A model generated the notes under the pieces. The model worked only from the letters and a program-made list of their open reading frames with translations, ran no database searches and was not told where the DNA came from. Shown one piece after another: positions 24,137-36,000 of a stretch of 64,000 bases of DNA. A program made the position numbers and the translations under genes. The DNA lies in contig CP053148.1 of the NCBI GenBank assembly GCA_014607495.2, positions 2,108,001-2,172,000 on the forward strand, given 5' to 3'. Origin of the DNA: Carposina sasakii (Eukaryota > Arthropoda > Insecta > Lepidoptera > Carposinidae). Position 1 is the first letter of the stretch. The number at the start of each line of letters is the position of its first letter.

Positions 24137-24613
24137 CTTGACAGATATTAACTTTCTTATTCCTACTCATTGTTACACAAAACATTGTAATTGTATGTAT
24201 TATTTTGATACTTCCCAAAACACAAACACGTTTTACTAAGCGTTACCATTTTCTAATCACTTAGAAACCTATAATTCTAGATAATATGACCATTAGGATC
24301 TACTCTATAAACTAGCATTTATAAAATAACCCATTATTTACAAAGTATCATAGGCTATATAAGTGTTCACTAGGGGATTGTGAATATCGCCACTTTACTG
24401 AAGTCTTAAAGCCTGACAAACTTGCTTAAGAGTTCAGGCAGCCTCCACCGCGGGATTAGCTCCTCGCCTTAACGATCACTGAACATCCAGATTTAGCCAG
24501 CTTTTGGTGAATTAACTATTCATCCCTAGATTCTGATTAAACAGAGGACTAAGATATAAATGATTTATTTGATAAACACGGCTGTGCTTCCCGAAATGGG
24601 AACTGTACGATCA
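24137..24613. other. No supported gene
   Basis: AT-rich sequence with no exon or recognised repeat. Confidence 0.4.
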
Positions 24614-25090
24614 TGCTAGTGGACGCCCGCGACTCCGTCCGCGTGGACTACAGAAAAAACAAAATGTCGAAATTATCCGGGATAAAAACATTTTCCCGAG
24701 ATTAAAAGTAGCCTATATGTTGAGTAGGACCTGCCACAATATATTCATGAAAATGGCATCGAAATCGGTTCAGCCGTTTCTGAGATTAGCGTGCATAAAC
24801 GTACAGACAAACCAACAAACAGATAAACCGACAAACAGACAAAAATCATTCCTATGGGTGCTATTGCGTTGATAAAGGTCTCCTATAATTTTATTTCTCA
24901 TATATCTTCCATGTACAGACAGCGACCCGTTACATTTTTATTATATGTATAGATTAAAGGAGATATTAGCATATCGGGGATAAATATAATTGATCAGTGA
25001 CAAAGTTACTAGCTCATTCATTACCTGACTTCTTTACTCGACTCTTACGACATGTACGGACGGACATGCAGGTGATGTTCTAGTGAACAT
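24614..25090 (+). mobile_element. Repeat C followed by repeat F fragment
   Basis: GGACGCCCGCGACTCCGTCC at 24620 starts repeat C. It continues through AAAAGTAGCCTATATG and ATCGGTTCAGCCGTTTCTGAG, then a long CAGACAAAC-type run. From about 24940 the sequence (TGATCAGTGACAAAGTTACTAGCTC, then GACGGACATGCAGGTGATGTTCTAG) resembles repeat F at 35795-36000 and, in reverse, 59725-59820. Confidence 0.6.
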
Positions 25091-27845
25091 CATATGCATA
25101 AAGGCGCCCTATTCAGGTTACAAATTAGAAATATCCATTGAAATATCAAAATACCTTTGAGCTATAGAGATATGGACAGACTATTTTAGGCTCTGAAGCA
25201 TTGCGGGATGCACGTGGGAGGGGGTGGGCAGAGGGTGGGGCCTCTCTGCGCTTGCAACGCCCCCTTTCAGCATGCACCGCCCCCAGGGTACAGTTGAGCC
25301 AACTTTTCAGAGCCAAATATCAACAAAATGTAACAAAATATTCCCCAAATGTGGAACTTAAAATTGTAGATGGAAAAACGTGTTTGAGGCGGCTTTGAGC
25401 ACTTCAAAGTGGAAATTCGTAAGCTCTTTAGTATCAATATTGGAAATGCTAGGAAATTCTCGCGGCGTCTTAAATTGATTTTGGGGAAACCGGGGCTTTT
25501 CAATCAGGTATGACGTCACTCGTGACGCATTTCTATGCCCGTTCGTACTCGTAATCTGTGGTTAATTTTTGGCGCGGCTCCAATTCGGTCATCTTCTCCG
25601 CATCAATGGCCAGGCACCTTCTCGGTGCCATTTTTTGTCGCTATGTAGCCTACATGACTATAGAGGGATTAAAAAAGACATTTCTTTTGGTGCTAAATAA
25701 CGAAATTTATTTAAGAGACATTTAATGATAAAATTAATATATCTCTTCCTTTCATTTTCATAATTTGTTTACTGGAAATCTTTATGTTACAAGTGAATAA
25801 GTTAGTTAGTAAAAAAAATAAAATAAAAAAAATACATTTTACCTTCAAAACAAACCGTGTTATTACAAAATAATTTAAAAAAAATTTTTTAAGATAAACA
25901 TGCCCGTAATTTGGCAGATACTCCATACATTTTGCTATCATATGTCATATTTAAATCGAGTTCTAACTTTAGGCGCTCTTTTGTGACAACACCGTGAATA
26001 TCTATTCAATAAAAAGTCTGCGTAGTTACAGATTGATTAGCTACAGTAAAACAACCAGGCTAAAACTAGAATTACAGTACAGCGTCATTATTCGAACTAA
26101 TTGGGGCTCGTGTATCCGGAAAACCGGTATTTTCGTATAATCGAACTACCTATATGTACATAGAGACACTCGCTAATTTTCTTAAACCCGTAACTAACTT
26201 ACAAAATGGGAAATATAAACCACATAATATGAGAACCGCAACAACCGCAATCAGGGTAATGCAAACATGGTGGTCTAACTGAAAACTCGTTTAACTAGAA
26301 ACATATCAATTCCATGCGAAAACGTAATTAATATGCGAAATGGAAATATGGAAGTTGTAATTATTTTCCGTTTTAGATATTATTAGATGGGTATGTGGCT
26401 TAATTTAAATAGCGTTTGGAACAGGGAATTGAACAGAGCACCTATTATATTGTTGTAACATTAATCCTATAAATTATTTTGTGCTCTGTCGGTCGAATGC
26501 GTTTCATCAATGGTTCCTTTGAATGACTTACTTTTTGTATTACTGCATACCTTCATAAAATGTTAGTTCCAACTTCCGGCATAGGATTTGTTCTATGAAA
26601 CGAACTCTAAAGGTGCTGAATGACGTAATTAAAAAAAAAAAAACTATTGACTATAACATAAAAATAATAGAATTAACAGTCGGAACTAGTCACATCACGG
26701 TCGAGTTTAGTTAGCCTCTGGTCTCACTCGGTTTTATATGGATAGCAAAGAGCTCAAAACTACTCGACGTTTGGCGCAAAAAATTCAGTAAAACTAACAA
26801 GTGTCACCATCTCTATGTTGCCGAACGACGGTCGAACGTGTCGACTGCGGTTTCTCTTTTTGGCATTTCACAGAAATGTTTGTTTGTACAATTCGCATTG
26901 ACCGATATTTGAAATTTCGACGTTTTTCCGGTGACAGCGAAGTTTTCTCCAATATGAGTCCTTTATTTAAGGCGGTGTGATCGACAAAAGAGGCATTTAG
27001 AATTAACTTGTCCGATTACCACAGAATTTTTTTATATGTCTATTATTTAAATCTTTATGAAGTTTGTGGCTGGATCAATTACTTAAAAAATTCTCGATAG
27101 TTTCGGAAATTACCTTTTTTACGCTCTTATAAGCGATATATCTTGTATTGGAATATCGAAGCTCACTGTATAGCGCTCGTTAAGATCTCGTTTTGGCCAC
27201 ATTTTTTGTAAATTTTGTATAATTAACATTAATAAAAAACACATCTACAACTACGTGTTTCTAATCCTGCACTGGGTGTCGCTCGGACATGTGCCGTGAC
27301 CTGTCAACGCCGGTCTGTGCTTGTTTTTTCGCGCGCACTATAATATATACTATGTAACTTGGGATCGTAAACAAAAGTTAAATGAGAGACCTGTAAAAAA
27401 CACTACGTAGAAAACGTAAGTACCTACCTACATAGATACTTTATAGTATGTTTTAGATTGTACTATTTGCCCGCGTGAGATGCATACTCCCGTGCGACAG
27501 GTAGTTACATTATTATAAACCTTCCTTGTCACTTTATCTATTTAAAAAACCGCATCAAAAAAATCCGTTCCCTAGTTTGAAAGATCAAGCATACCTATAC
27601 ATAGGGACAAACATCAGCGACTATAATATGTAGTGATTTCGTAAAAAATGATATTCATAAGTAGGTAATTATGTTACGTGTCTATTTTACCATTTCTACC
27701 TAGTAGTTTTTTTTAGATACAAAATCCCGGGGAAAAAACCGGGATTTTTCATTTTGTGCAAAAGTCGTGTGTTAGTATAGTCCTCTTTATGACATTAAAC
27801 TGCAAATAACTTAGTATCAATAGCAAATATAACAAGTATATATAC
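25091..27845. other. No supported gene; mixed composition
   Basis: A GC-rich patch lies at 25200-25300 and a mixed patch at 26680-27000. Frames at 25201-25398 and 25267-25503 (minus) have no domain. No paired splice sites were found. The stretch 27475-27610 resembles, in reverse, the repeat at 50898 (CCTTCC, CCGTTCCCTAGTTTGAAAGATC). Confidence 0.4.
26495..26603. mobile_element. MITE family G copy
   Basis: The ends are inverted: GCGTTTCATCAATGGTTCC at the left and GGATTTGTTCTATGAAACG at the right. It matches copies at 49094-49222 and 53446-53572 (TGCATAC..., AAAATGTTAGTTCC, GGCATAGGA). Confidence 0.6.
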
Positions 27846-28143
27846 AGGGTGTAACAAAAAGGGTATGGTAAGCGAAATACTATAAAAACAACCCACTGTA
27901 GATAACATATCCCGAAATTTTTAGACTAGTAATCGCATGTTTATTTTTCAAGATTGTATGTTCATAATATTCCTGAGTGGGTTAGGTGTTCTCCAACTAT
28001 CTTCTCAAATTTTGGTGATAGGTTCTTTACTCGTAATATTCATAGCTTTTCGGTTAACATTTTTGTTACAATATACCCACTTTGGGGGATAATGTTATTA
28101 TGTATATATGTATATGATTTCAAATTGCAACATAAATCCCTAA
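27846..28143 (+). mobile_element. Possible MITE with CAGGGTG end, 3' end not found
   Basis: TATACAGGGTGTAACAAAAAGGGTATGG has the same kind of terminus as families A and B, but the body is different and no matching right end was seen before the next repeat at 28144. Confidence 0.35.
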
Positions 28144-28830
28144 GTTGCCCGCGAATCCCTAGCTACTTCGTCCGCGTGAAGTAGTGACTTTCGGCAGCAT
28201 TTAATTTTTTTTAGGCTAATTCAAGTAAAACAATGTACATTAAAATAAGCATTTAAGTACATTTTTATATGCGACGTTTTTAGTACGATTTTTACGATTT
28301 TTAAAAGAGCTGTTTGTTGCATATTGTCCTACTTGATAATCATTATGAAGTTGTATTCGCATATTTGTAGTGAGACAAAACTTTTAAAAATGACCCATAC
28401 AAACTTTCATCTTACATCCCTTTTTTGCATATGGCGCGCAGTGCTTGGCAAGTTTCTTACTTAATTCTCTGTATTGTTCTGTTCTATATTTTTATTTTCT
28501 GAGAAGCTTTTTTCCGATGTCACACACAAAATTTTTCAATTTTTAGTCCTTTAGGGTCTTTTACAAACTTTGAATGTCGTATTTATTTATATCTAATGAA
28601 AAGCCTAAAAAATAAGTTTTAAGCTTCTAGCTTAAAAAATGACGTAATTTCCATACAAACTTTCATCCACTATTTCAACCACTTACATCTCTTTTTTGCA
28701 TTAAAAAGTAGCCTATGTCCTTTCTCAGGCTCTATATTTCTGTACCGAATTTCATTTAAATCGGTTCAATAGTTTAGGCGTGATTGCGTAACACACAGAC
28801 AGATAGAGTTACTTTCGCATTTATAATCCG
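28144..28830 (+). mobile_element. Lepidopteran dispersed repeat C, composite of two copies
   Basis: One start lies at CTACTTCGTCCGCGTGAAG (about 28165), continuing CTTTCGGCAGCATTTAATTTTTTTTAGGCTAA. A second block at about 28640-28830 carries CATACAAACTTTCAT, AAAAAGTAGCCTATGT and ends with GAGTTACTTTCGCATTTATAAT. The middle includes a second CATACAAACTTTCATC near 28400. Confidence 0.6.
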
Positions 28831-28989
28831 ACGAAGGAAGAATTTGAAGATCATACTTTAATACCACTTTGGGGTAGATGTATCCAGCAACTAACATAAC
28901 CGATCATAGTAATTTGTTTAAGAGATATTTTTAATTGCACATCAAATAAATAATCGCCCATAATTTAATCTCATCTTTTATATACTTTA

Positions 28990-29192
28990 TTACATACATA
29001 CATACATATAATCACGCCTTTATCCCTTACGGGGTAGGCAGAGTACCAGGGGCCGATAGAACCACATGGTGCCACTTCTGACCAATTTTGAGGGTATAGT
29101 TGAGATATACAAGTTCGGTTAGTAGTGACAGATGGTCAGCCCACCTACAAAACATCAAGACCCTCTTGTTCCTCTAACTTGTACAGTATGCC
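28990..29192 (+). mobile_element. Dispersed repeat D, full copy
   Basis: It matches 18770-18982 nearly base for base, including the leading (CATA)n, CTTTATCCCTTACGGGGTAGGCAGAG and GGTTAGTAGTGACAGATGGTCAGCCC. Confidence 0.7.
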
Positions 29193-29456
29193 CTTTATAT
29201 ACCAGCAATTAAATTATTTAAGTACAAATAAACTCAATGTTTTACAAAACAACTACAGAGATAATTCGAAAATACATAATATCAGCCCAACATAAACTGT
29301 TTTCCTCGAATGCAAGACAAATTAATACCTTTTGGTACAATCTCATCATAAATACTGACTGCACATCAAATTAACCTTAGCGCACAACTAGTATAAGGCG
29401 AATGACATTTTGTCGGTGTGACAGTTCCCTTTTCATACAATGATAAAAATAATAAG

Positions 29457-29470
29457 TTAGGTTAGGTTAG
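29457..29470 (+). repeat. Short telomere-like TTAGG run
   Basis: TTAGGTTAGGTTAG is almost three units of the insect telomere repeat. At this length it may well be chance. Confidence 0.5.
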
Positions 29471-29639
29471 AGTATGACAAACAACGCACGAGCCGAGCGA
29501 GCGGAACTACCGGCGAAGTTTCAGAATCTTGATGAAACGATTTTTAGTGTTGATCTCACTCATTATGGTTTTGTTTATTTAATTCGGCCTTAGAAAATGG
29601 CTTAATTTTACCAATAGCGATTTTAAAAAAAACCAGTTA

Positions 29640-29893
29640 CGCTCAAAAAGTTCAAAAACCTGATCAACCTTAATAGAGAGTCACAAGTGATCCAAAAAAC
29701 AGCTATGTATCACACAATAACCAATAAGCATTTAACTAGTCCCCGATACAATTGGCGTGGAAAACAAACATAGGTACGGATAATCAAAATAAAAATGCAT
29801 TTCCTGCGAGTTATAATATTGTCGTGTAACTCAGGCCTATAGTACTTGTTCAGCATTCCAGTATTTGCCTGGCTGTCACCTACACCCTGTAAA
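29640..29893 (+). mobile_element. MITE family B, 3' part
   Basis: It matches 35327-35533: AGTCACAAGTGATCCAAAAAACAGC, AATAACCAATAAGC, AATTGGCG, then GTATTTGCCTGGCTGTCACC and the terminal CACCCTG next to TA. The 5' end seen at 34911 is missing. Confidence 0.7.
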
Positions 29894-31257
29894 TTTTTTA
29901 ATTATATTTACAATTTACGCAGTAAGCAACCCAGTTACAAAATTGATTATACAGGAAAGAAATTAAAATCCCGGCAATTAATCCCGAAATCAACCAGAAT
30001 ACGGATGGCGACAGAATAAGGACGTCCGCGGCAGATGCGCTGAGTTACGTCTACCTCAACCCCCTCAAATACCTAAAATTCGTCTATTGGAGCGCCTTAA
30101 CGCGTTTATTAACGTGATGAAGGCTAATCACTATTGGTGGAAATGCTCCCATATAGTGGCGAAGCTCACTGTCGCTCGTTAACTCGTTTTACGTTTATAA
30201 AAATGTTTAATCTGTGGGACTGTGACCTAATCACTATAACAATTTGTAACATAAGTAAATGATGTACCTATATACCTAACTATACTTACATTTTAGATGT
30301 ATACAGGTACAAAGTCTTTGGCATAGCGTATTTCAAATACGAAATAGATAACATGTCACACATCAAAGCAAAATTTATATTACACAAAAAAACAATTGCG
30401 ACTCCATGTCCATCTAAAACCTTCACAAATAAATTGCAACCGAAATGTTAGTGGCGAACAGTATTAAATGATATCTATTCCAATAAAATGCAATATGGAA
30501 CAAACCACAATAACCGCAAAACTCGATTCAAACAGATACAGTTCATAATAACCGCATTCCTGGATTAGGATTGAAAATAACCGCATTCAGTATAAAAATG
30601 CAGCCAATCTAATGTACCTAACATTAGTCCATGCAAATATGCCTTTAACCGCATAACGTAATTTCCTTGAGCTCGCATGAAAGCTTTTTTTGGCGCAAAA
30701 ACCGACTACAATACGAACACATTTTTTGGTTGTCTTCAATGTGTTGCGAGTAGGTGTCCGTCTGTCTAGCAGATAGATGTAGAGAAATAGAAAGCCTCAT
30801 GAAATTGTAAATCGTAGGTTTTGTGATTATCTAACAGCTACTTTGCACTTAGTAGGTAAACTATGATAAACTCTAATTTCGGGTTATCTACTGCATTCAC
30901 ATCATAGGTGGAGATTGAGGATAAGAATAGCCATCATCAACTGCCAATGAGCGATTTTCTGACAAGTTAAAATAACTGTCAAAAATAGATGGCGTGAGCG
31001 CATCTCCTACCCTAATCTCCCCCACCTCAAAGGATATTGTAATCCGTTGATGTCTTTTGTTTTCGGGATGGTGATGCGCTCACGTCATCTATCCAGGTGA
31101 TTTGTACTTTTTTTTTTTAATACTAAGTTGTCAGATAATCCCTTATTGCAATAAATCAATCTAGAGACTTTTTGCAGATCTCAGATTCAATTTTCAATTA
31201 TTTTTACGAAATTTCAAATTCTGATTTAAAAAATCTAAGATTCATTCTAATGTGTAG
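29894..31257. other. No supported gene; minor repeats
   Basis: The motif ATAACCGCA recurs loosely at 30509, 30547, 30578 and 30646. The strings GATGGCGTGAGCGCATC (30990) and GATGCGCTCACGTCATC (31074) form an inverted pair, inside a possible larger foldback (30823-31141). No exon is supported. Confidence 0.35.
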
Positions 31258-31616
31258 TATAACGGCCGATTGGTGTAGTTCAGTCTTTTCCAAAGTGGGC
31301 GATAACGCCCCCTTATGGGCGCTGCAGGCGGGGGGGGGGCGGTAAGACACCTAAAAAAAAATTTGGGGCGTTATGTAGAGGCTTGGGGAGTTATAGTAGT
31401 TTTTAAGTAGGTAAAAAATGGGGGCGCTGAAAATAATTTATTCTCAAAGTGGGCAGTAGACAAAATAAGTTTGGGAACCTCTGGTAGTTGGTAATGACCC
31501 TGCCTGGGAAGCCATTAGTCCTGAATTTGAATCCTGGTAGGTGCAAACATTAATATGATTCATATCTATAATTGTTTCTGAGTCGTGGATGTTTAAATGC
31601 ATATCTATGTACCTAC
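31258..31616 (+). mobile_element. tRNA-headed SINE, family B, split by a hAT-like MITE
   Basis: The head CGGCCGATTGGTGTAGTT (31263-31280) continues after the insertion at 31494 with GTAGTTGGTAATGACCCTGCCTG, GGTAGGTGCAAAC and GTTTCTGAGTCGTGGATG. Repeat C follows at once, at 31615. Confidence 0.7.
31281..31493. mobile_element. hAT-like MITE inserted in a SINE, GTAGTT repeat at both sides
   Basis: The ends CAGTCTTTTCCAAAGTGGGC and the reverse complement of AGTTTGGGAACCTCTG fit the CAGTGGTTCCCAAA-type termini of hAT elements. GTAGTT directly flanks both ends (31275-31280 and 31494-31499). A typical hAT duplication is 8 bp, so two bases may have diverged. The centre contains a G9 run. Confidence 0.65.
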
Positions 31617-31970
31617 TAGTGGACGCCCGCGACTTCGTCCGCGTGGAAATTGAATTGTAGCTTATATGACACGTTTGTCGGTTTACCATAGCAGTGCCAT
31701 CTATTGATTACTTACTCAATCCAGTCGAAAAGTATCGACATCTGTTAGAATCTTTTGGAGTTAACAGATAATTGTGACTGTCAATTAATTATAGACAAAT
31801 AAGTTGCAATAAAATAAAATTGCGACTATAATTAAAGATCTAAGCTATCCTATCTCTCAAGTTGGACCAGACGTCACGTGTGCCAATTTAATTTAAAATC
31901 GGTTAAGTAGTTTAGGAGTCCATCGCGGACAAACATCGTGACAGGAGATTTATATATATTAAGATATATC
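31615..31970 (+). mobile_element. Lepidopteran dispersed repeat C
   Basis: It begins CTAGTGGACGCCCGCGACTTCG and runs through CAATTTAATTTAAAATCGGTTAAGTAG to ATTTATATATATTAAG. The middle differs from the 18125 copy, so it may be another subfamily. Confidence 0.6.
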
Positions 31971-32689
31971 TTAGTACCTACGACATAAGAGGTTAGGGAT
32001 TTTAGTGGAGAACGATGTTAACGTTTTGTAAAGTGTAGGTGTGTATGTATATAAATGTATACATATTCATTATTGTAATTGTTCGCAAGTGTAGGAGACG
32101 CCCTAATTTTCTATAACAATTGACTGATATAATATTCATAAGCAAACAGCGTTGGATCGGTTGAGTACGAACAGGAATATATTAGTGATCGTAATCACAT
32201 TAAATTTGAAATATGTACCTACCTGCTGATTATTTTATATCATTCGCACATGACTGATTTCATGATTCAGTTATACAGCTTCATGACTGAAATTCTACAC
32301 CATTTAACTCTGAAGCCAAATACCCGATCACCGCTGAAATACGCTTTTAAATATAGGTATAATAATAATCTTATATTATAATTGTAGAAACGAGTGAACA
32401 AAGCAATAACAACGACCTTTGTTTCACGAGGCTTTGTACATTAATAATACACTTAATTAAATTTATCAACTTAATAAGTAAACCTAGCTGTATAAGATGT
32501 GGATGGAAAAGGGTTTTTCTTTGAAGTTTTTCTTTTCATCGATCAAAGAAGAATTGGTTAAATAATTAATGTTGGCTTTTAAGAATTATTTAACTTTTTT
32601 GAATGTTTTTGCTATAACGATATAAAAGTACAATTAAATGAATATTGGAATACTGATAAGCAGTGATTTTGCTTGCTAAAACTCAAGAT
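31971..32689. other. No supported gene
   Basis: AT-rich sequence with no credible ORF or known repeat. Confidence 0.4.
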
Positions 32690-33052
32690 TTTTTTCCATT
32701 TTCTTTATTAATAATTTTATAATATATAATATCTTTACTAAGATAAATTTATATAAAAAAAACACTTCTCCATTAATATAATCCGTTAGGATATGGTTGA
32801 TCGTTTTATCTTTAAACATTGTGCTGAGGGATTCAGCTTTGTTTGCCGAGATTTGGTTAGTATGTAGCTATCGGGATGAAGAATAACATTTGCCAATATG
32901 TAATTTAGAAAAGAGATGGGAAAATTCGTCATCCGAGTAATTATAGACCCGGTGGCTTAGTGGTTATAGCGGCTGGCACGGTTTGCAGCGGTCGTGGGTT
33001 CGATTCCCACTCGGGTGAAGAATTTTTTCCATTTTCGTTATTAATAATTTCT
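32690..33052 (+). mobile_element. tRNA-like SINE family S, long copy 1
   Basis: About 360 bp shared with 44211-44578, including CCGTTAGGATATGGTTGATCG and GGGATTCAGCTTTGTTTGCC. It then carries the tRNA-like block 32946-33018 and the tail TTTTTTCCATTTTC...TTATTAATAATTT. The tail string also lies at the left end (32691-32724), so the tail brackets the body on both sides. Confidence 0.75.
32946..33018 (+). ncRNA. tRNA-like domain (73 nt), copy S1
   Basis: It is tRNA length. It starts GACCCGG and ends TCGGGTGA, which pair as an acceptor-like stem. It has an A box (TGGCTTAGTGG) and a consensus B box GGTTCGATTCC in a T arm GTGGG/CCCAC. The anticodon arm does not form a normal 5-bp stem with a U33 loop, so it is probably a SINE head rather than a working tRNA gene. 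Copies: 35215-35287, 44469-44541, and a divergent one at 36268-36336 (minus). Confidence 0.6.
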
Positions 33053-33477
33053 TAATTATAATTACTAAGATTTATAACAAATTGATCACTTGAATACCAG
33101 CAAAGGTATTCATAGAGAATTATAAATCGCAAACACGATAAGCTAGGTTTTTTTTAAAGGATAATTTAGTTATAAGGTAACTGTTTGAGAAACTGAGTAT
33201 CTGCCACAGATATCTTTTTGATGGTAATGGGTCAATCAATGGGAAAAATCTTTTCCGAAAAATTACAATTGTTATTATGCACATACACCTTATAGATAGG
33301 TACCCATATAAAAATAGCACATACTATAGTTATGGTGCTACTAATTAACCATGTATAAAGTTAACACACTCGTTGAACATGACTTTTGACGGCAAGATGT
33401 ATGAAATTTCTGTCCAATTAAATTGTGTTGAGCTTATGCTATGTTTGAATATTCTTATTTATAAAACCATTGATGTA
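33053..33477. other. No supported gene
   Basis: AT-rich sequence with no recognised feature. Confidence 0.35.
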
Positions 33478-33705
33478 AAAGGCGGCCTCAGGAGAAAACC
33501 TCAAGCGGCGCAAGTATGCAAACCTAAGCGGGGATTACATATTTGAGCCGTTTGGGGTTGAAACCATGGGGCCATGGGGTCCGGGTGTGCATTGCCCTCT
33601 TGAGGGGTATTTCTAAAAGATTAGTCGAAGCATCCCATGACCGGAGGGCTGGTGCCTATTTTGGCCAACGCGTAAGCCTCGCTATACAACTTTAGGTTCT
33701 ATTAT
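33478..33705 (+). pseudogene. Non-LTR retrotransposon ORF2 C-terminus, frameshifted relic
   Basis: One frame reads ENLKRRKYANLSGDYIFEP then GVETMGPWGPGVH. After one frameshift near 33590 the sequence continues SKRLVEASHDRRAGAYFGQ then RVSLAIQ and a stop at TAG. The 'F-x-x-V-E-T-x-G-P-W-G-P' and 'R-R-A-G-x-Y-F-x-Q-R' strings are remembered as the end of invertebrate non-LTR reverse-transcriptase ORFs, downstream of the polymerase domain. Only this tail remains. The exact clade was not determined. Confidence 0.6.
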
Positions 33706-34910
33706 TATTATGATAATTAAATTATTGTAAAAGTTATATAACTTATTTATGCCAATTCCAGACGACAACTCCAAATAAGAGAGTATAAACTCAAAAATGA
33801 AATTCCGCAACAGTTCCAGCCTGCAACCGAAAGACGAAGTAATTTTAACAAACTAATTTCGAAAGTAGTCGGAATGTCATTGTTTCGCTCCAAGTTCGGT
33901 GCTCGTCTCTATCCATTAATATGCAAGTAATCATTAAAGTGAGTCAGTTAACTTTTCTGCCTCGAGTGGTAGGAAGAAGGATATGTAGTATACCTCTAGG
34001 GCCTTACTAATAAAAAGCTTTTACTAAGTAGACAGTATCTGCCCGATATGACATAGGACAGTAGAAACGTTTCTTTATGACAGACAAATAGAAAACTTTC
34101 ACGTTGTTTTAGAAATGTGCTAATCCTGTATTTCCGAGTCGACCAAGGAAGTTAGTTCTCTCAGGCAATGGGTTAGCAACTTGTCACTGATGTTAAACTT
34201 CCGATCCCGCTATAGGATCTCTTCTGCGATTCTCCATTTTTGGCTACTTGGTTCTTAGTAATGCGGCCGTACGTATATGTAAATATGTATTTACATTAAG
34301 TAATTATGTTTCCAAGTTATAAGATTAAACGATGTACTTAATAAACTCTTCGTGTCGATTAATCAGAGGTATTATGGAAATCTGCAAATTAACTATCGGG
34401 AGATTTAGAGTTACGAGTAGTCGCAATACACGGTCTGGTAATTCACAGATTATTTAATTTCAAATTCAAGTTGTTTATGAAAACAAATGAAAGTTAATAT
34501 GTGAAGTTGTCATAAAGATGATTTATTACAGTGGACCGATAGAAAGTGTCGATTGAAAGGTAATGTGTGAAGGCATTGGATGGTATATTACAATTATCCG
34601 TTTGCAAATTGGTGCAAATAAGCCCTCAGTACACAAAACTATCCAGTAGTGTAACAGCAATAAATGTTCAATACCCGATCTCGAGACATTTATTGCATTC
34701 AGATTAAATGTTCCAATATTTGTCATATAATTTTTTTTTTATAAAAAAATCGAGATTCTTTGTGTATTGAAATTCGTAGTTAATCTTCATTAATCGAACT
34801 CAAAGAAGCATGTGACTTCGGACTAAGGTATTACAAAGGCTAGTCAGGGTGAGTTCAGCTCAAGTTGGCTCGAATCCAACTTCATCGGAAACCGTTATCG
34901 CCGCATTATA
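33706..34910. other. No supported gene
   Basis: AT-rich with no domain in any frame. The minus ORF at 34526-34726 is unremarkable. Confidence 0.4.
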
Positions 34911-35533
34911 CAGGGTGTTTGTGAACGCCAGGCAAATATTGATATGGTGACTTCAGACCATGATTCTAAGATGAAAACCAGCGAAAGTTTTCGCAGAAAA
35001 ATTCTAAAATTTTCCGAGTTTTTTTTCCCATTTTTTCTGGATAAAAATAATTAAAGGTAAAATATTAATAAGATAATAAAAAAAAAATCACCCGAGTGAG
35101 AGAGAAAAATAGTGTGGTTCATTTAAATAGGCTTTAAATAATGTCTTTAAAATAAAATTTTAACGTTTGGATGATTAAAAAAAAATATTTCACGAAAAGT
35201 TCAATTAATTGATTGACCCGGTGGCTTAGTGGTTATAGCGGCTGGCACGGTTTGCAGTGGTCGTGGGTTCGATTCCCACTCGGGTGAAGAATTTTTTCCA
35301 TTTTCTTTATTAATAATTTTATAATTGATCAACCCCAAACAGTCACAAGTGATCCAAAAAACAGCAATGTATCACAAAATAACCAATAAGCCTATTTAAC
35401 TAGTCACAGGATCGCCCGATATAATTGGCGCGGAAAGCAAAAAAATGCTACGAGTAATAAAACTGTCGTATAACTCACAACAGTGGTACTTGTTCAGTAT
35501 CTCAGTATTTGCCTGGCTGTCACCCACACCCTG
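34911..35533. mobile_element. MITE family B with tRNA-like SINE inside
   Basis: The left end CAGGGTGTTTGTGAACGCC AGGCAAATA and the right end TATTTGCCTGGCTGTCACCCACACCCTG are inverted repeats flanked by TA. The 3' half matches 29640-29893. Between the halves lies a SINE S segment (35215 to about 35326). Just before it, at 35088, TCACCCGAGTGAG is the reverse complement of the end of the same tRNA-like head, so remains of two SINE heads in opposite orientation are present. Confidence 0.7.
35215..35287 (+). ncRNA. tRNA-like domain, copy S2
   Basis: It is identical to copy S1 except for AGTGGTC in place of AGCGGTC. It is followed by the same TTTTTTCCATTTTCTTTATT tail, but the body upstream of the head is absent. 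Confidence 0.6.
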
Positions 35534-35575
35534 TACAGTTATAGTTCATACATACATATACGACGACCGATATAT

Positions 35576-35772
35576 GACGACCGATTGGTGCAGTAGGTAG
35601 TGACCCTGCCTGCGACGCCATAGATGATGAATATCGATGTTTGTTTCCGAGTCATGGATGTTTCTATACTTATCTATGTATTTATATACCGTTGCTCAGT
35701 ACCCTCACGACGACAAGGACACTATAGGGATCTTATTGTGGGACTAGGTCAATGTGTTGTGAAAGTGTGTGT
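35576..35772 (+). mobile_element. tRNA-headed SINE family B with internal deletion
   Basis: The head GACCGATTGGTGCAGTAGGTAG continues to GACGCCATAG and then jumps straight to ATGATGAATATCGATG. Compared with 13862-14114, the B-box segment is missing. The rest (GTTTCCGAGTCATGG, CCGTTGCTCAGTACCC) is intact. Confidence 0.7.
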
Positions 35773-35794
35773 ATAAAGTGTGTGTATATTCACA

Positions 35795-36000
35795 CACGGC
35801 TGTGTTCCCGAAACGGGGTAGCCAGAACTGCAGGATTATAGACGAGATCCCACGGCCACGTTTAGTATTGCGGTGTCATATGTAAATGATCTGTGACAAG
35901 TTGATAACTTATCGCCTGAGAGAACGCCCGAGTTCCTTAGTCGATTATTACGTACACGGAAGGAGATTCAGCTGATGTATTCTAGCGAAGCCTCACATCA
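35795..36000 (+). mobile_element. Dispersed repeat F
   Basis: It contains GGCTGTGTTCCCGAAACGGGGTAG, TGTAAATGATCTGTGACAAGTTG and GAAGGAGATTCAGCTGATG TATTCTAGCGAAG. The last block is found reversed at 59725-59820, and a diverged copy at 24940-25090. Confidence 0.6.

Noticed and set aside
29457..29470. Interstitial telomere array
   Set aside because: Fewer than three full TTAGG units; consistent with chance.
32946..33018. Functional tRNA gene
   Set aside because: The anticodon arm is abnormal, and three near-identical copies carry the same SINE-like tail.
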